NCBI GenBank assembly: GCA_002291875.1
Contig: DBAV01000198.1
Span: forward strand, 594-34,005
Length of the DNA stretch: 33,412 nt
Reading direction: 5' to 3'
Origin: Hyphomonadaceae bacterium UBA1001
GTDB lineage: Bacteria; Pseudomonadota; Alphaproteobacteria; Caulobacterales; Aquidulcibacteraceae
The first letter of the stretch is position 1, and each line of letters starts with the position of its first letter. The notes under the pieces are model-generated. The model was not told the DNA's origin and searched no databases. It worked only from the letters and a program-made list of their open reading frames with translations. Positions 1-8,077 of the stretch are shown one piece after another. A program made the position numbers and the translations under genes.

Positions 1-501
1 GACCAGCACGCCGCGCACGAGCGTATCACGCTCGAACGCATGAAGGCCCAGATCGCCGAGCGTACCCTGGCCCGCCAGCCGGCCCTGATCCCCCAGATCG
101 TCGAACTCGATCCGGGCGACGCAGAACGCATCCTGGCGCACACCGACGAGCTGGCGCGCTGCGGGCTGATGGTCGAACCCTTTGGCCGCGGGGCAGTGGC
201 GGTCACCGAAACCCCGCTGATGCTGGGCCAGGTGGACGCGGCGGGCCTGTTGCGGGACCTTGCGGCAGACTTTGCCGAATCCGGGCGCCCCCAGAGCCTC
301 GAGGATCGCCTCGACCTGCTGCTGGCGACCATGGCGTGTCACGCTTCGGTGCGGGCGGGGCGCGCGCTGACCCTGCCGGAAATGAATGCGCTGCTGCGCC
401 AGATGGAAGCCACGCCCCGCTCGGGCCAGTGCAATCACGGCCGGCCCACCTGGGTCAGGCTGGGCCTCAACGACATCGAACGCCTGTTCGGCCGCAAATA
501 G
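1..501 (+). CDS. mutL: DNA mismatch repair protein MutL, C-terminal part (5' end outside window)
   Basis: The reading frame is open from the first base, so the gene begins upstream. The visible 166 residues are the C-terminal dimerisation/endonuclease domain of MutL, which is recruited to mismatches by MutS and nicks the new strand. The segment opens with DQHAAHERITLE, which fits the metal-binding endonuclease motif DQHA-x2-E-x4-E. That fits a nicking MutL of a species without the E. coli MutH system. Near the end are the conserved ATMACHASVRAG segment and QCNHGRPT, a slight variant of the usual CPHGRP zinc-site motif, followed by a terminal ERLFGR. The stop codon is TAG. The ATPase domain would lie upstream. 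Identification rests on motif recognition and is firm. Confidence 0.93.
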   Translation, partial: DQHAAHERITLERMKAQIAERTLARQPALIPQIVELDPGDAERILAHTDELARCGLMVEPFGRGAVAVTETPLMLGQVDAAGLLRDLAADFAESGRPQSLEDRLDLLLATMACHASVRAGRALTLPEMNALLRQMEATPRSGQCNHGRPTWVRLGLNDIERLFGRK

Positions 502-571
502 CCAGTCCCGGCGGAGCCTTGCACCTCCGGCCCGGGATTGCTCGCGAGCCCCTGGGTCATCGGCCGACCCC

Positions 572-845
572 GGAGCCCGGGCTTCCAAGCCCGGTCTTGC
601 GGACACAGCCGCGCCCGGAGGCGCGGGCTCCTTCGGGACGGGCAGTGGTTCGGAACGACCTACAAGAATTCGAGATGAGGAGCCCGGGCTTCCAAGCCCG
701 GTCTTGCCGAAACAGCCGCGCCCGGAGGCGCGGGCTCCGTCGGGACGGGCAGTGGTTCGGGACGAGCTCCAAGAACTCGAGATGAGGGCCCCGGGCTTCC
801 AAGCCCGGTCTTGCGGAAACATCGGCGCCCGGAGGCGCGGGCTCC
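572..845. repeat. Tandem array 1: three hairpin repeat units, 107-bp period
   Basis: Three units start at 572, 679 and 786, exactly 107 bp apart. The unit core of about 60 bp has outer arms GGAGCCCG and CGGGCTCC that can pair around two inner hairpins. One is CCGGGCTT-CC-AAGCCCGG and the other CGCGCC-CGGA-GGCGCG, so the unit can fold as a three-way junction. The linkers between cores are also conserved; unit 3 has a partly different linker. The array fills most of the gap between mutL and the DUF2336 gene (502-958). It is related to the array at 5753-6232 but has its own linker and its own second hairpin. Reading frames through it look like artefacts. Function is unknown; transcription termination, mRNA stabilisation or a mobile palindromic element are all possible. 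Confidence 0.9.
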
Positions 846-958
846 GGCGGGGCGGGCTTTGGTTCATTCCGTCTCGCAATTGCATCGCGGCGGGTGTCGC
901 AGCCACCGTTTCTTTACCGCTGTGTCCTAAAAGCCGACCACCGAGGAGAGCTTCCAAC

Positions 959-2062
959 GTGACGTCCGGATCGCCGAAATTCGCCCTGCTGCTCGAGCTT
1001 GCCCGCGAACACTCCAGCGAGAAACGCCGGGCCCTGCTGCGCGAGGTTTCCGATGCCTTCCTGGCGCAGGGCGGGCCCGCCACCGCCAACGAGGCCACGC
1101 TGTATGACGAGGTGCTGACCTCGCTGGCCGCAACCATGGAAGACGATGTCCTGCGCGAGCTGTCCGAGCGGTTCGCCGATGTCGAGAATCCCCCCGCAAC
1201 CCTGGTCGGCAATCTGATCGACCATGGCTCTTTCGAGATCGGCCAGCCGCTGCTCGAGCGTTCGCCCGCCCTCGACGAGCAGCGCCTGGTCGAACTGGTC
1301 CAGACCCGCTCGCAGCAGCACATTGCCGCCATCGCCACCCGCCAGGACGTCAGCGAACGCCTCTCGGACGCCATCGTGACCCATGGCGATGATGCGGCCC
1401 TGTCGAACCTGCTGCGCAACGACCAGGCGCGGATTTCGCGCAATGCCTTCGAAACCGTGGTCGACCGCGCCCGCGACAGCCGCACCCTGCACGAGCCCCT
1501 GGTGCAGTGCGCCACCGTGCCGCTGGACCTTCTGAACGACATGATGTTCCTGGTCGAGCAGCGCCTGCGGGTGGCCATCCTCCAGCGCAATGCCAGCCTC
1601 GATCCGGCCCAGCTGGACGAGGCGCTGGCCCGCTCGCGCGCCCGCGTCAGCGCCACCACCGCCCCCGCCGACGCCAATCTGCGCCGGGCCGAACTGTTCG
1701 TCGCCCACAAGCGCGAGGCGGGCGAGCTGACCCCGTCCTTGCTGATCTCGCTCTATCGCGACCGCCAGCTGGTGCATTTCCTGTGCGGCCTGGCCGAGCT
1801 CACGGGCCTGGACTACGAGACCACGCGCGCCATCGTCGGGCGGCGCGACATCGACGCCCTGGCCACCGCCTGCCGTGCGGCGGACATGGAGCGTGCCCTG
1901 TTCGTGACCATCGCCGTGCTGGTGTGCGGGGGTGACAAGGCGATGGGCAAGGCGGCCATGTATGGCGAGATCTACTCGTCCGTCCCGGTCACCGCCGCCC
2001 AGCGCGCCATGCGCTTCTGGAAGGTCCGCAAGAGCCAGGACGGCACCGAGCAGGCGGCCTGA
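959..2062 (+). CDS. DUF2336 domain-containing protein
   Basis: A 367-residue, largely helical protein rich in Leu, Ala, Arg and Glu. It matches what I know of the alphaproteobacterial DUF2336 family, whose biochemical function is not established. The frame is open much further upstream, through the repeat array and into mutL. I place the start at GTG 959 because GAGGAGAG lies 8 bases upstream and the residues before it only translate repeat DNA. No signal peptide or membrane segment is evident. The protein reads as tandem alpha-helical hairpins, and the last part (AMRFWKVRKSQ) is typical of the family end. It converges on the lipoprotein gene that ends at 2091, leaving 28 bp between them. Family assignment is from pattern recognition. 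Confidence 0.75.
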   Translation: MTSGSPKFALLLELAREHSSEKRRALLREVSDAFLAQGGPATANEATLYDEVLTSLAATMEDDVLRELSERFADVENPPATLVGNLIDHGSFEIGQPLLERSPALDEQRLVELVQTRSQQHIAAIATRQDVSERLSDAIVTHGDDAALSNLLRNDQARISRNAFETVVDRARDSRTLHEPLVQCATVPLDLLNDMMFLVEQRLRVAILQRNASLDPAQLDEALARSRARVSATTAPADANLRRAELFVAHKREAGELTPSLLISLYRDRQLVHFLCGLAELTGLDYETTRAIVGRRDIDALATACRAADMERALFVTIAVLVCGGDKAMGKAAMYGEIYSSVPVTAAQRAMRFWKVRKSQDGTEQAA

Positions 2063-2090
2063 CCCGCCCCGTCCGGGCCATCCCGGCGGC

Positions 2091-3044
2091 TCAGCCCGCG
2101 TCCGACCCGTCGCGCGTGCAGCTGGCCTGCAGGAAGCGCAGATTGATCCCCAGCCGGTCGGTGTCGATCTCGCCCCACGCATAGCTGAGTGCGCGGTCAT
2201 TGCCCGCCTCGTGCACATAGAGCGTCAGCGACGGCCGGTTCGGGCCCGATGGCCATTCGACGGCCCGCAGGCGCAGGAACCAGCGCCCGCCATCCGCCCC
2301 CTCGAGCGCGATCTCGCCACCCTGGTCGTGGATCGGCAGGTCGCGGCGGAAGGTCCAGTCCCGCAGGCCGGCCCCGCTGTCGCCAGGGCGCGCCCCCGCC
2401 AGCGTCGCCGCCCAGCACCGAAAGCCGTTCGCTCGGCGCAAGGTGCGCCCGCCTGCGCTCCAGCCGCGCGCGTCCACCGCGAGGCCTGCAACCGCGGGCG
2501 CCGCCTCACAGCCGGGGCTGGCGTCGGCAACGCGCCATTCGCCATCCGCGGACGGCCGCCAAAGCGCCTCGCACGGGGCCGGACCCACGGGCGCCCCGCC
2601 GGCCGCGATCACGCGCATCGCCACGCTGCCATCCGCGCCAGCCGGCGCCAGCACCCACAGCGCCTCGGCAGCCGGCGGGGCAGCGGGATCGCGTCCATGC
2701 TGGCGCACCGACAGCACGACGTGGCCGAACGGCGCCTCGCCATCGACCGCGCTGACCGACACATGGGTGCGCTCGCGCAGCGGCCCGGCCGGCAGGCCCG
2801 TCTCGTCGGCGAACAGCACCTGAAGGTCGTTGTCGAACCGCCCGGCCAGAAGCCCCGCCAGCGCGGCCTGTCCGACCGGGGTGGCCTCGGGCATCGCGAT
2901 CGGCGGCAAGGGCCCGGGCGCGGGGTTGGCGGGGGCTGGTCCCGGCGTGCCGGCCGTCGCACACCCTGCCAGCACCAGCGCGGCCGCCATCACCGGAAAG
3001 GCAAGTGGGTGTGTCGTCAGATACACACCGTGCGACAAGCGCAT
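2091..3044 (-). CDS. Putative outer-membrane or periplasmic lipoprotein, possibly CpeT/CpcT-like
   Basis: A 317-residue protein with a lipoprotein signal. A hydrophobic stretch ends in LVLAGC, placing the lipidated Cys at residue 28, followed by a Pro/Ala-rich linker to about residue 55. I start it at ATG 3044, which has GGGGGA just upstream; an in-frame TTG at 3056 is the alternative. The mature part has LLAGRFDNDLQVL, then PCEALWR, ASPGCEA, HDQGGEIAL and a C-terminal SYAWGEIDTDRLGINLRF. These remind me of the CpeT/CpcT (DUF1001) family, which in cyanobacteria attaches bilins. Proteobacterial members are lipoproteins of unknown role. That link is tentative. It is transcribed divergently from the TonB-dependent receptor, with about 100 bp between them. 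Confidence 0.6.
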   Translation of the reverse strand: MRLSHGVYLTTHPLAFPVMAAALVLAGCATAGTPGPAPANPAPGPLPPIAMPEATPVGQAALAGLLAGRFDNDLQVLFADETGLPAGPLRERTHVSVSAVDGEAPFGHVVLSVRQHGRDPAAPPAAEALWVLAPAGADGSVAMRVIAAGGAPVGPAPCEALWRPSADGEWRVADASPGCEAAPAVAGLAVDARGWSAGGRTLRRANGFRCWAATLAGARPGDSGAGLRDWTFRRDLPIHDQGGEIALEGADGGRWFLRLRAVEWPSGPNRPSLTLYVHEAGNDRALSYAWGEIDTDRLGINLRFLQASCTRDGSDAG

Positions 3045-3142
3045 GTCGTCCCCCAATATGACAGTTGCGCAAAGGTTATATCCTTTTTACGACTGGCTGA
3101 AAGTGGCGGAATCCGGACGCGACCGCCATGGGGGAGACAGAA

Positions 3143-5665
3143 ATGACCGAACGCAAGACGCTTCTGTTCACGGCGGCAGCCGCGGCGTTGATCGCCGGTT
3201 TCGCCATGCCGGCCATGGCCCAGGACGCCACCACCGAGGACACCGCCGAGACCGCGGTCGACGACGAGATCATCGTCACCGCGCGCCTGAAAGAGGAAAC
3301 CCTGCTCGAGGCGCCGGTTGCGGTCACTGCCTTTGGCGCCCAGCAGATCGAGGATCTGGGCCTGCAGTCGATCAACGACATCGCCCGTTTTACACCTGGC
3401 CTGTCCTTCCAGCAGGCGTTCGGCCGCTCGTCCGACCGTCCCGTGATCCGCGGCCAGGCCAATGTGCTGGCCACCGTGCAGGCCGGCGTCGAGGCCGGCG
3501 CCGCCTTCTTCGTGGACGGTGTCTATTATGCCGGCGACATCCAGTCGCTGGACCTGAACGACATCGAGCGGGTCGAGGTCATCAAGGGTCCGCAGTCGGC
3601 ACTCTATGGCCGCAACACCTATTCGGGCGCGATCAACTACATCACCCGCAGCCCCGGCAACGTGTTCAGCGCCAACGCCCTGGTCAGCGCGGCCGAGGAC
3701 GGCGAATACACCGTGCAGGGCCGCGTCGCTGGCCCGATCCTGGACAATCTGACCGGCGCGCTGTCGGCGCGCTATTACACCTATGATGGCGAGTGGACGA
3801 ACGCGGCCACCGGCGAGACGCTGGGTGCCGAGCGTTCGCAGTCGGCGTCGATCACGCTGGACTGGACGCCCGCCGACACCGTCTCGATCCGCCAGCGCCT
3901 TGTGTTCCAGAACGACAAGGACGGCCCGCGCGCCTTCGCCTTCCAGAACTCGAACGCCAACAACTGCTTCCCGGGCTTCCGGTCGAACGCATTCCGTGGT
4001 GCGGTCGGCACCACCAACAACAATCCCAACCAGTATTTCTGCGGCGTCATTCCGCCGACCGAGATCGTCAACCAGAACACCGGCGCCAATGGCACCGTGC
4101 CCGGCGCGCCCTTCATGGGCGTCGAGCGGACCCTGGCGACCGGCTCGACCATCCTGACCATCGACCTGCCCAACGAGATGACGGCGCAGGCCCTGTTCGG
4201 TTTCCGCAACGATCGGCGCAAGACCGGCTCGGACTCGGACTTCCAGAACGGCTCGATCTTCACCCCCACCTTCCGCAATGGCGCGTTCGTCAGCGGCGCG
4301 GTGATCGGCGGGGTGCCGACCAACAATGCCCTGTTCCAGCTGTCCTCGATCAGTCGCTTTGACGACGTGTCGCTGGAACTGCGGCTCCAGAGCTCGGCCG
4401 AACAGCGCCTGCGCTGGCTGCTGGGCGCCTATTACTACAGCCTCGAGAGCAATGGCACGCCGATCAACTTTGCCTTCGGCCCCGCCACCGGCTTTGTCGG
4501 GCCCCAGACCACGGCAGACACACTGACCAACACGGCGGTGTTCGGTCGGCTGTCCTATGACATCCTGGACAATCTGACCTTCGACGCCGAGGTGCGCGCA
4601 GCCTCGGAAACCAAGACCGCCACCGAATTCGGTGACGGGCTGGGACCATCGGCGGCCGCCTCGACCACCACCCGCGCGGTCGGCCAGATCACCTACAATG
4701 ACCGCGCCACCTTCGAGAACATCACCCCGCGCCTCACCCTGACCTGGTTCCCCCAGGAAGGCACGACGCTGTATGGCATCTATGCCATCGGGGTGAAGCC
4801 GGGCGGGCTGAACGGCCTGATCGGGCGCCTGAACAACCGCAACAGCTATGGCCAGGAAGAGTCGACCAATTTCGAACTCGGCTGGAAGCAGGACCTGAAT
4901 GACGGCCGCGGATCGTTCACCTTCGCCGGCTATTACATCGAGGCCCAGGACTACCAGCTGACCACCACCATCGCCGACATCACCGGCGCCAGTGCGACGG
5001 GCCTGACATCGGTCGTCACCAATCAGGGTCAGGCCGAAATCTGGGGCATCGAGGCGGACCTGCGCTATCGCCTGACCGACACCTTCCGCGCCGGGGTGAA
5101 CTATTCCTACACCAGCCCGGAATTCACCGAAGGGTGCGACGACTTCCAGTACACCCTGACCTCGGGTGGCCTGCTTCTCGGCCCGACGCCGAACACCCCC
5201 GCCGGTGTGCCGCCGGGCTTCACCATCCCGCCCGGCGCATCGTGCTCGATTGCCGGCAAGCAGATCCCGCTGACCTCGCGTCACAAGGCGTCGGCCGACT
5301 TCGACTGGACCAATCCCACCGGCTGGGCGGACGTCGCATGGTTCCTGCGCGGCAATGCCGCCTATGAATCCTCGCGCTTTGCCCAGGTCCACAATCTGGC
5401 CGAAACCGGCGACTCGCTGCTGGTCGGCGGGCGCGTCGGCTTCGAGGGGGACCGCTGGTCGATCGCCGCCTTCGGGCGCAACCTCACCAACGAGGATTCG
5501 ATCGTTAACATCACGCGCTGGTTCGACCTGTTCCAGGGCAGCGCCGCCGCTGCGGGCCTCACCGGCCCGGCTGTGACCGGGGTTGATACGGGCAGCCCGC
5601 GTGCCTTCTTCCTCAGCCTGCGCCGTTCGACGCAGTACGGGGTCGAGTTCCGCATCCGGTATTGA
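3143..5665 (+). CDS. TonB-dependent outer-membrane receptor
   Basis: An 840-residue outer-membrane receptor that would import a scarce nutrient using TonB-ExbBD energy. The start is ATG 3143 with GGGGGAG six bases upstream; an in-frame ATG at 3128 lies before this ribosome site and is less likely. A signal peptide ends AMPAMA at residue 26. It is followed by a TonB-box-like EIIVTAR and a plug domain with PVIRG, FFVDGVYYAGD, IERVEVIKGPQSALYGRN and GAINYITR. A long beta-barrel follows and the protein ends in the aromatic residue Tyr (FRIRY), as usual for barrels. The substrate cannot be read from sequence. This subtype is abundant in Caulobacter and sphingomonads. It is followed by a strong terminator. 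A palindrome TTGCGCAA at 3065-3072 lies upstream. Confidence 0.93.
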   Translation: MTERKTLLFTAAAAALIAGFAMPAMAQDATTEDTAETAVDDEIIVTARLKEETLLEAPVAVTAFGAQQIEDLGLQSINDIARFTPGLSFQQAFGRSSDRPVIRGQANVLATVQAGVEAGAAFFVDGVYYAGDIQSLDLNDIERVEVIKGPQSALYGRNTYSGAINYITRSPGNVFSANALVSAAEDGEYTVQGRVAGPILDNLTGALSARYYTYDGEWTNAATGETLGAERSQSASITLDWTPADTVSIRQRLVFQNDKDGPRAFAFQNSNANNCFPGFRSNAFRGAVGTTNNNPNQYFCGVIPPTEIVNQNTGANGTVPGAPFMGVERTLATGSTILTIDLPNEMTAQALFGFRNDRRKTGSDSDFQNGSIFTPTFRNGAFVSGAVIGGVPTNNALFQLSSISRFDDVSLELRLQSSAEQRLRWLLGAYYYSLESNGTPINFAFGPATGFVGPQTTADTLTNTAVFGRLSYDILDNLTFDAEVRAASETKTATEFGDGLGPSAAASTTTRAVGQITYNDRATFENITPRLTLTWFPQEGTTLYGIYAIGVKPGGLNGLIGRLNNRNSYGQEESTNFELGWKQDLNDGRGSFTFAGYYIEAQDYQLTTTIADITGASATGLTSVVTNQGQAEIWGIEADLRYRLTDTFRAGVNYSYTSPEFTEGCDDFQYTLTSGGLLLGPTPNTPAGVPPGFTIPPGASCSIAGKQIPLTSRHKASADFDWTNPTGWADVAWFLRGNAAYESSRFAQVHNLAETGDSLLVGGRVGFEGDRWSIAAFGRNLTNEDSIVNITRWFDLFQGSAAAAGLTGPAVTGVDTGSPRAFFLSLRRSTQYGVEFRIRY

Positions 5666-5690
5666 TTCCGGCCCGGCCGGCACGATGCGG

Positions 5691-5734
5691 AAAAAGGGGG
5701 TCGGTGCGGGGGCACCGGCCCCCGCCTTCGTTTT
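5691..5734 (+). terminator. Rho-independent terminator after the TonB-dependent receptor
   Basis: A 12-bp stem, GGGGGTCGGTGC (5696-5707) with GCACCGGCCCCC (5712-5723), has only one G-T wobble and a GGGG loop. It is preceded by AAAAA and followed by a short T-rich run (TTCGTTTT). It begins 30 bp after the receptor stop codon. The weak T-run is the only reservation. Confidence 0.7.
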
Positions 5735-5752
5735 GGGCCTGGTGTGCGTGCC

Positions 5753-6232
5753 GGAGCCGGGGCGTCCAGGCCCGGCCTTACGCGCAACCGCGCTTGGAAG
5801 CGCGGGCTCCGGCGGGGCGCGCCTCGACGGTCGATGACCTGGAAAGAAGCCGACATCGGAGCCCGGGCTTCCGAGCCCGGCCTTACGCGCAACCGGGCTT
5901 GGAAGCGCGGGCTCCGGCGGGGCGCGCCTCGACGGTCGTTGACCTGGAAAGAAGCCGACATCGGAGCCCGGGCTTCCGGGCCCGGCCTTACGCGCGACCG
6001 CGCTTGAAAGCGCGGGCTCCGGCGGGGCGCGCCTCGACGGTCGATGACTTGGAAAGAAGCCGACATCGGAGCCCGGGCTTCCGAGCCCGGCCTTCCGCGC
6101 AACCGCGCTTGGAAGCGCGGGCTCCGTGGGCAAGTGTCTCGACGGTCGATGACCTGGAAAGAAGCCGACATCGGAGCCCGGGCTTCCAAGCCCGGCCTTG
6201 CGCGCACAACCGCGCTCGGAAGCGCGGGCTCA
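5753..6232. repeat. Tandem array 2: five hairpin repeat units, 105-bp period
   Basis: Five units begin at 5753, 5858, 5963, 6068 and 6173, exactly 105 bp apart. Each has a core with outer arms GGAGCCCG and CGGGCTCC enclosing two hairpins, CCCGGGCTT/AGCCCGG and CGCGCTT-GG-AAGCGCG. A conserved linker of about 50 bp containing GACCTGGAAAGAAGCCGA follows. The core folds like array 1, but the second hairpin has a different sequence that still pairs. Units 1 and 5 differ most, as is usual at array edges. Because 105 is a multiple of three, long frames stay open through it on both strands; they have no ribosome site or recognisable protein and I do not call them genes. With the terminator, this fills 5666-6305. 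Confidence 0.92.
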
Positions 6233-6305
6233 GGAAGTGCGGGCTGACGCGTGCGCCTGCGGGCGGGGCCTTGTCGGGTGCGGGCGGGCAGGGCAGGCGG
6301 ATGGC

Positions 6306-7238
6306 ATGACCCAGGTCGGCACCGCCGCGTCCACCCGCCCCCGACAGACCATGCGCGACTGGCGCAATCTGGCCATCGTCACCGCCCTGTGGGGCAGCGC
6401 CTATGCACTGACGCACGAGGCGGTCATGACGGTGGCGCCCACCTGGGCGGCCGCAGGGCGGCTGCTGGCGGGGGCGCTGATGCTGGCCGTGATGGTGCGC
6501 GTCATGCGCCTGACGCTGCCGCCGCTGGCGGACGCGCGCACCTGGGGCCTTCTGGTTCTGATCGGGACGGTCGGCTCGACCGCGCCCTTCGTACTGATTT
6601 CCACCGCCCAGACCGAGGTGCCGTCCGGTCTGGCGGCGATCTTCATTGCCGGGGCGCCGATCCTTCTGACCCTCGCCGCCCATTTCGTGCTGCCCGACGG
6701 GCGGCTGACGCTGCGGACAGCGGCCGGCGTGGCTCTGGGCTTTGCCGGGGTCTTCCTTCTGTTCCTGCCGACCCTGGATGGGCAGGGGCAGGGGGCGCTG
6801 GCCGCCCAGGTCAAGCTGGTGGCGGCTGCGGCCTGTTATGCGGCTCTCGGGCTGATGGTGCGCCTGATGGCGCCGTCGCTGCCGCCGGTGGTGATGGCAT
6901 TCGGTTTCACCGCAGGCGCAGCCGTCACCGCGGTATTGGTGGCGCTGGTGCTGCCGTCCGCCCCTGTGATCGCCGGCGCCAGCCCGTCCTGGGCGTCGCT
7001 GCTGGCGATTCTGGCACTGGGGCTGGGGGCGACCGGATGGGCGGGGGTGCTGCAGGTCGAGGTGACGCGATCGGCCGGCCCGGTCTTTCTGTCGATGGTG
7101 GGCTATCTGGCGCCATTCTTTTCAGTGGTGCTGGGCGCTTTGCTGTTCGCCGAGCGCCTGCCGCCGACCGCCCTTCTGGCCCTGCTGGCCATTCTGGGCG
7201 GGGTGGCGCTGGCCCAATACCGGCCCGCCGCGCGTTAA
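6306..7238 (+). CDS. EamA/DMT-superfamily transporter
   Basis: A 310-residue, strongly hydrophobic inner-membrane protein with about ten transmembrane helices in two EamA repeats. The first repeat includes the typical opening LAIVTALWGSAYALTHEAV and a conserved PFVLIS/AIFIAGAPIL region. The second ends in GYLAPFFSVVLGALLFAERL. Members export metabolites such as amino acids or drugs; the substrate is not predictable. I place the start at ATG 6306, just after repeat array 2. The frame runs back into the repeats, but those residues are repeat-derived. The ribosome site is weak, and ATG 6351 (MRDWRN) is an alternative. It lies 53 bp upstream of the sugar operon on the same strand, but nothing ties it to that pathway. 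Confidence 0.85.
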   Translation: MTQVGTAASTRPRQTMRDWRNLAIVTALWGSAYALTHEAVMTVAPTWAAAGRLLAGALMLAVMVRVMRLTLPPLADARTWGLLVLIGTVGSTAPFVLISTAQTEVPSGLAAIFIAGAPILLTLAAHFVLPDGRLTLRTAAGVALGFAGVFLLFLPTLDGQGQGALAAQVKLVAAAACYAALGLMVRLMAPSLPPVVMAFGFTAGAAVTAVLVALVLPSAPVIAGASPSWASLLAILALGLGATGWAGVLQVEVTRSAGPVFLSMVGYLAPFFSVVLGALLFAERLPPTALLALLAILGGVALAQYRPAAR

Positions 7239-7291
7239 CCCGCTGGAAACTGGCATGGTTAACAATCCCCTGAATTGGGGGAGTTGTTTTC

Positions 7292-8077
7292 GTGACCGTC
7301 GCCGTCGTCGTCCAGGCCAGGCTGGACTCAACCCGCCTGCCGGCCAAGGTCCTAGAAGACCTGGGCGGACGCACCGCGCTCGAGCGCTGCCTCGAGCGCT
7401 GTGCACGCATCCCGGGTGTCGACGTGGTGGTGTGCGCCATTCCCAAGCCGCGCCGCAATGATCCGGTGGCGCGAGCGGCGCGCCGCGCCGGTGCGGTCAT
7501 CGTGCGCGGACCCGAGCAGGACGTGCTGGCACGCACCGCCATGGCCGCCCGCCGGGTCGACTCCTCGATCGTGATCCGCATCACCTCCGACTGCCCCTTC
7601 GTCGATCCGATGATCGCCGGGCGCACCCTGGCCCTGCTGCGCCGGACCGGGGCCGACTATGCCTGCAACAACATGCCCCCGCTGTGGCCGCATGGCCTTG
7701 ACGTCGAGGTGATGACGCGCGCCGCACTGGAGGCCGCCGACGCCGCCGCCACTGACGCGCATGACCGCGAGCACGTCACCCCGCTGATCCGCCGCGACGA
7801 ATCGCTGCGCCGGGTGTGCCTGACCGGCCCCGGACGCGGCTTTGAAAGGCTGCGCTGGACGCTGGATCATCCCGGCGACCTGGCCTTCTTCCGCGCCGTC
7901 TTTGCGGTGATGGGCCCGCGCGCGGCCCATGCCAGCGCCGCCGAGATCGTCGGCACCATGATGCGCCGGCCCGACCTCGCCCGGCTGAACGCCGACCTGA
8001 ACGATGAGACGCGGCTTGCGGCGCCGCTCCGTCCCACCCTCGCCACCGCGCCGCAAGCTTTCCTGGAGGCAGCGTGA
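7292..8077 (+). CDS. SpsF-like cytidylyltransferase-family sugar nucleotidyltransferase
   Basis: A 261-residue protein of the acylneuraminate cytidylyltransferase/SpsF group. Such enzymes use CTP to activate an acidic sugar for a polysaccharide or glycoprotein glycan. The N-terminal nucleotide-binding signature is AVVVQARLDSTRLPAKVL (residues 3-20). It is followed by EQDVLAR, IRITSDCPFVDP and EHVTPLIR, all typical of the family. The start is GTG 7292 with GGGGGAG eight bases upstream. The stop codon overlaps the next start codon (TGATG), so translation is probably coupled. It heads a three-gene operon with an RmlD/SpsK-like reductase and a NeuB/SpsE-like synthase. The exact sugar is unknown. 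Confidence 0.85.
   Translation: MTVAVVVQARLDSTRLPAKVLEDLGGRTALERCLERCARIPGVDVVVCAIPKPRRNDPVARAARRAGAVIVRGPEQDVLARTAMAARRVDSSIVIRITSDCPFVDPMIAGRTLALLRRTGADYACNNMPPLWPHGLDVEVMTRAALEAADAAATDAHDREHVTPLIRRDESLRRVCLTGPGRGFERLRWTLDHPGDLAFFRAVFAVMGPRAAHASAAEIVGTMMRRPDLARLNADLNDETRLAAPLRPTLATAPQAFLEAA

Noticed and set aside
914..2218. Long minus-strand frame opposite the DUF2336 gene
   Set aside because: It is Gly/Gln/Arg-rich shadow translation typical of GC-rich antisense, with no domain and no ribosome site.
3017..6133. A 1038-codon open frame on the minus strand opposite the TonB-dependent receptor and array 2
   Set aside because: It is the antisense shadow of a well-supported receptor gene extended by the frame-preserving 105-bp repeats. 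It has no ribosome site and no recognisable domain.
572..6232. CRISPR array interpretation of the regularly spaced palindromic repeats
   Set aside because: Cores are about 60 bp, the 'spacers' are conserved between units, and no cas genes are present.
5662..6309. Plus-strand frame of 215 codons through array 2 giving a 35-residue repeat protein
   Set aside because: Openness follows from a 105-bp period. The product is Arg/Ala/Gly-rich without signal or domain, and the real transporter gene starts at its end.
7245..7270. Sigma-54-like TGGCAT and two TTAAC sequences before the spsF-like gene
   Set aside because: The -12 GC is missing at the required spacing, and the TTAA pairs are not separated by seven bases as in a CtrA box.
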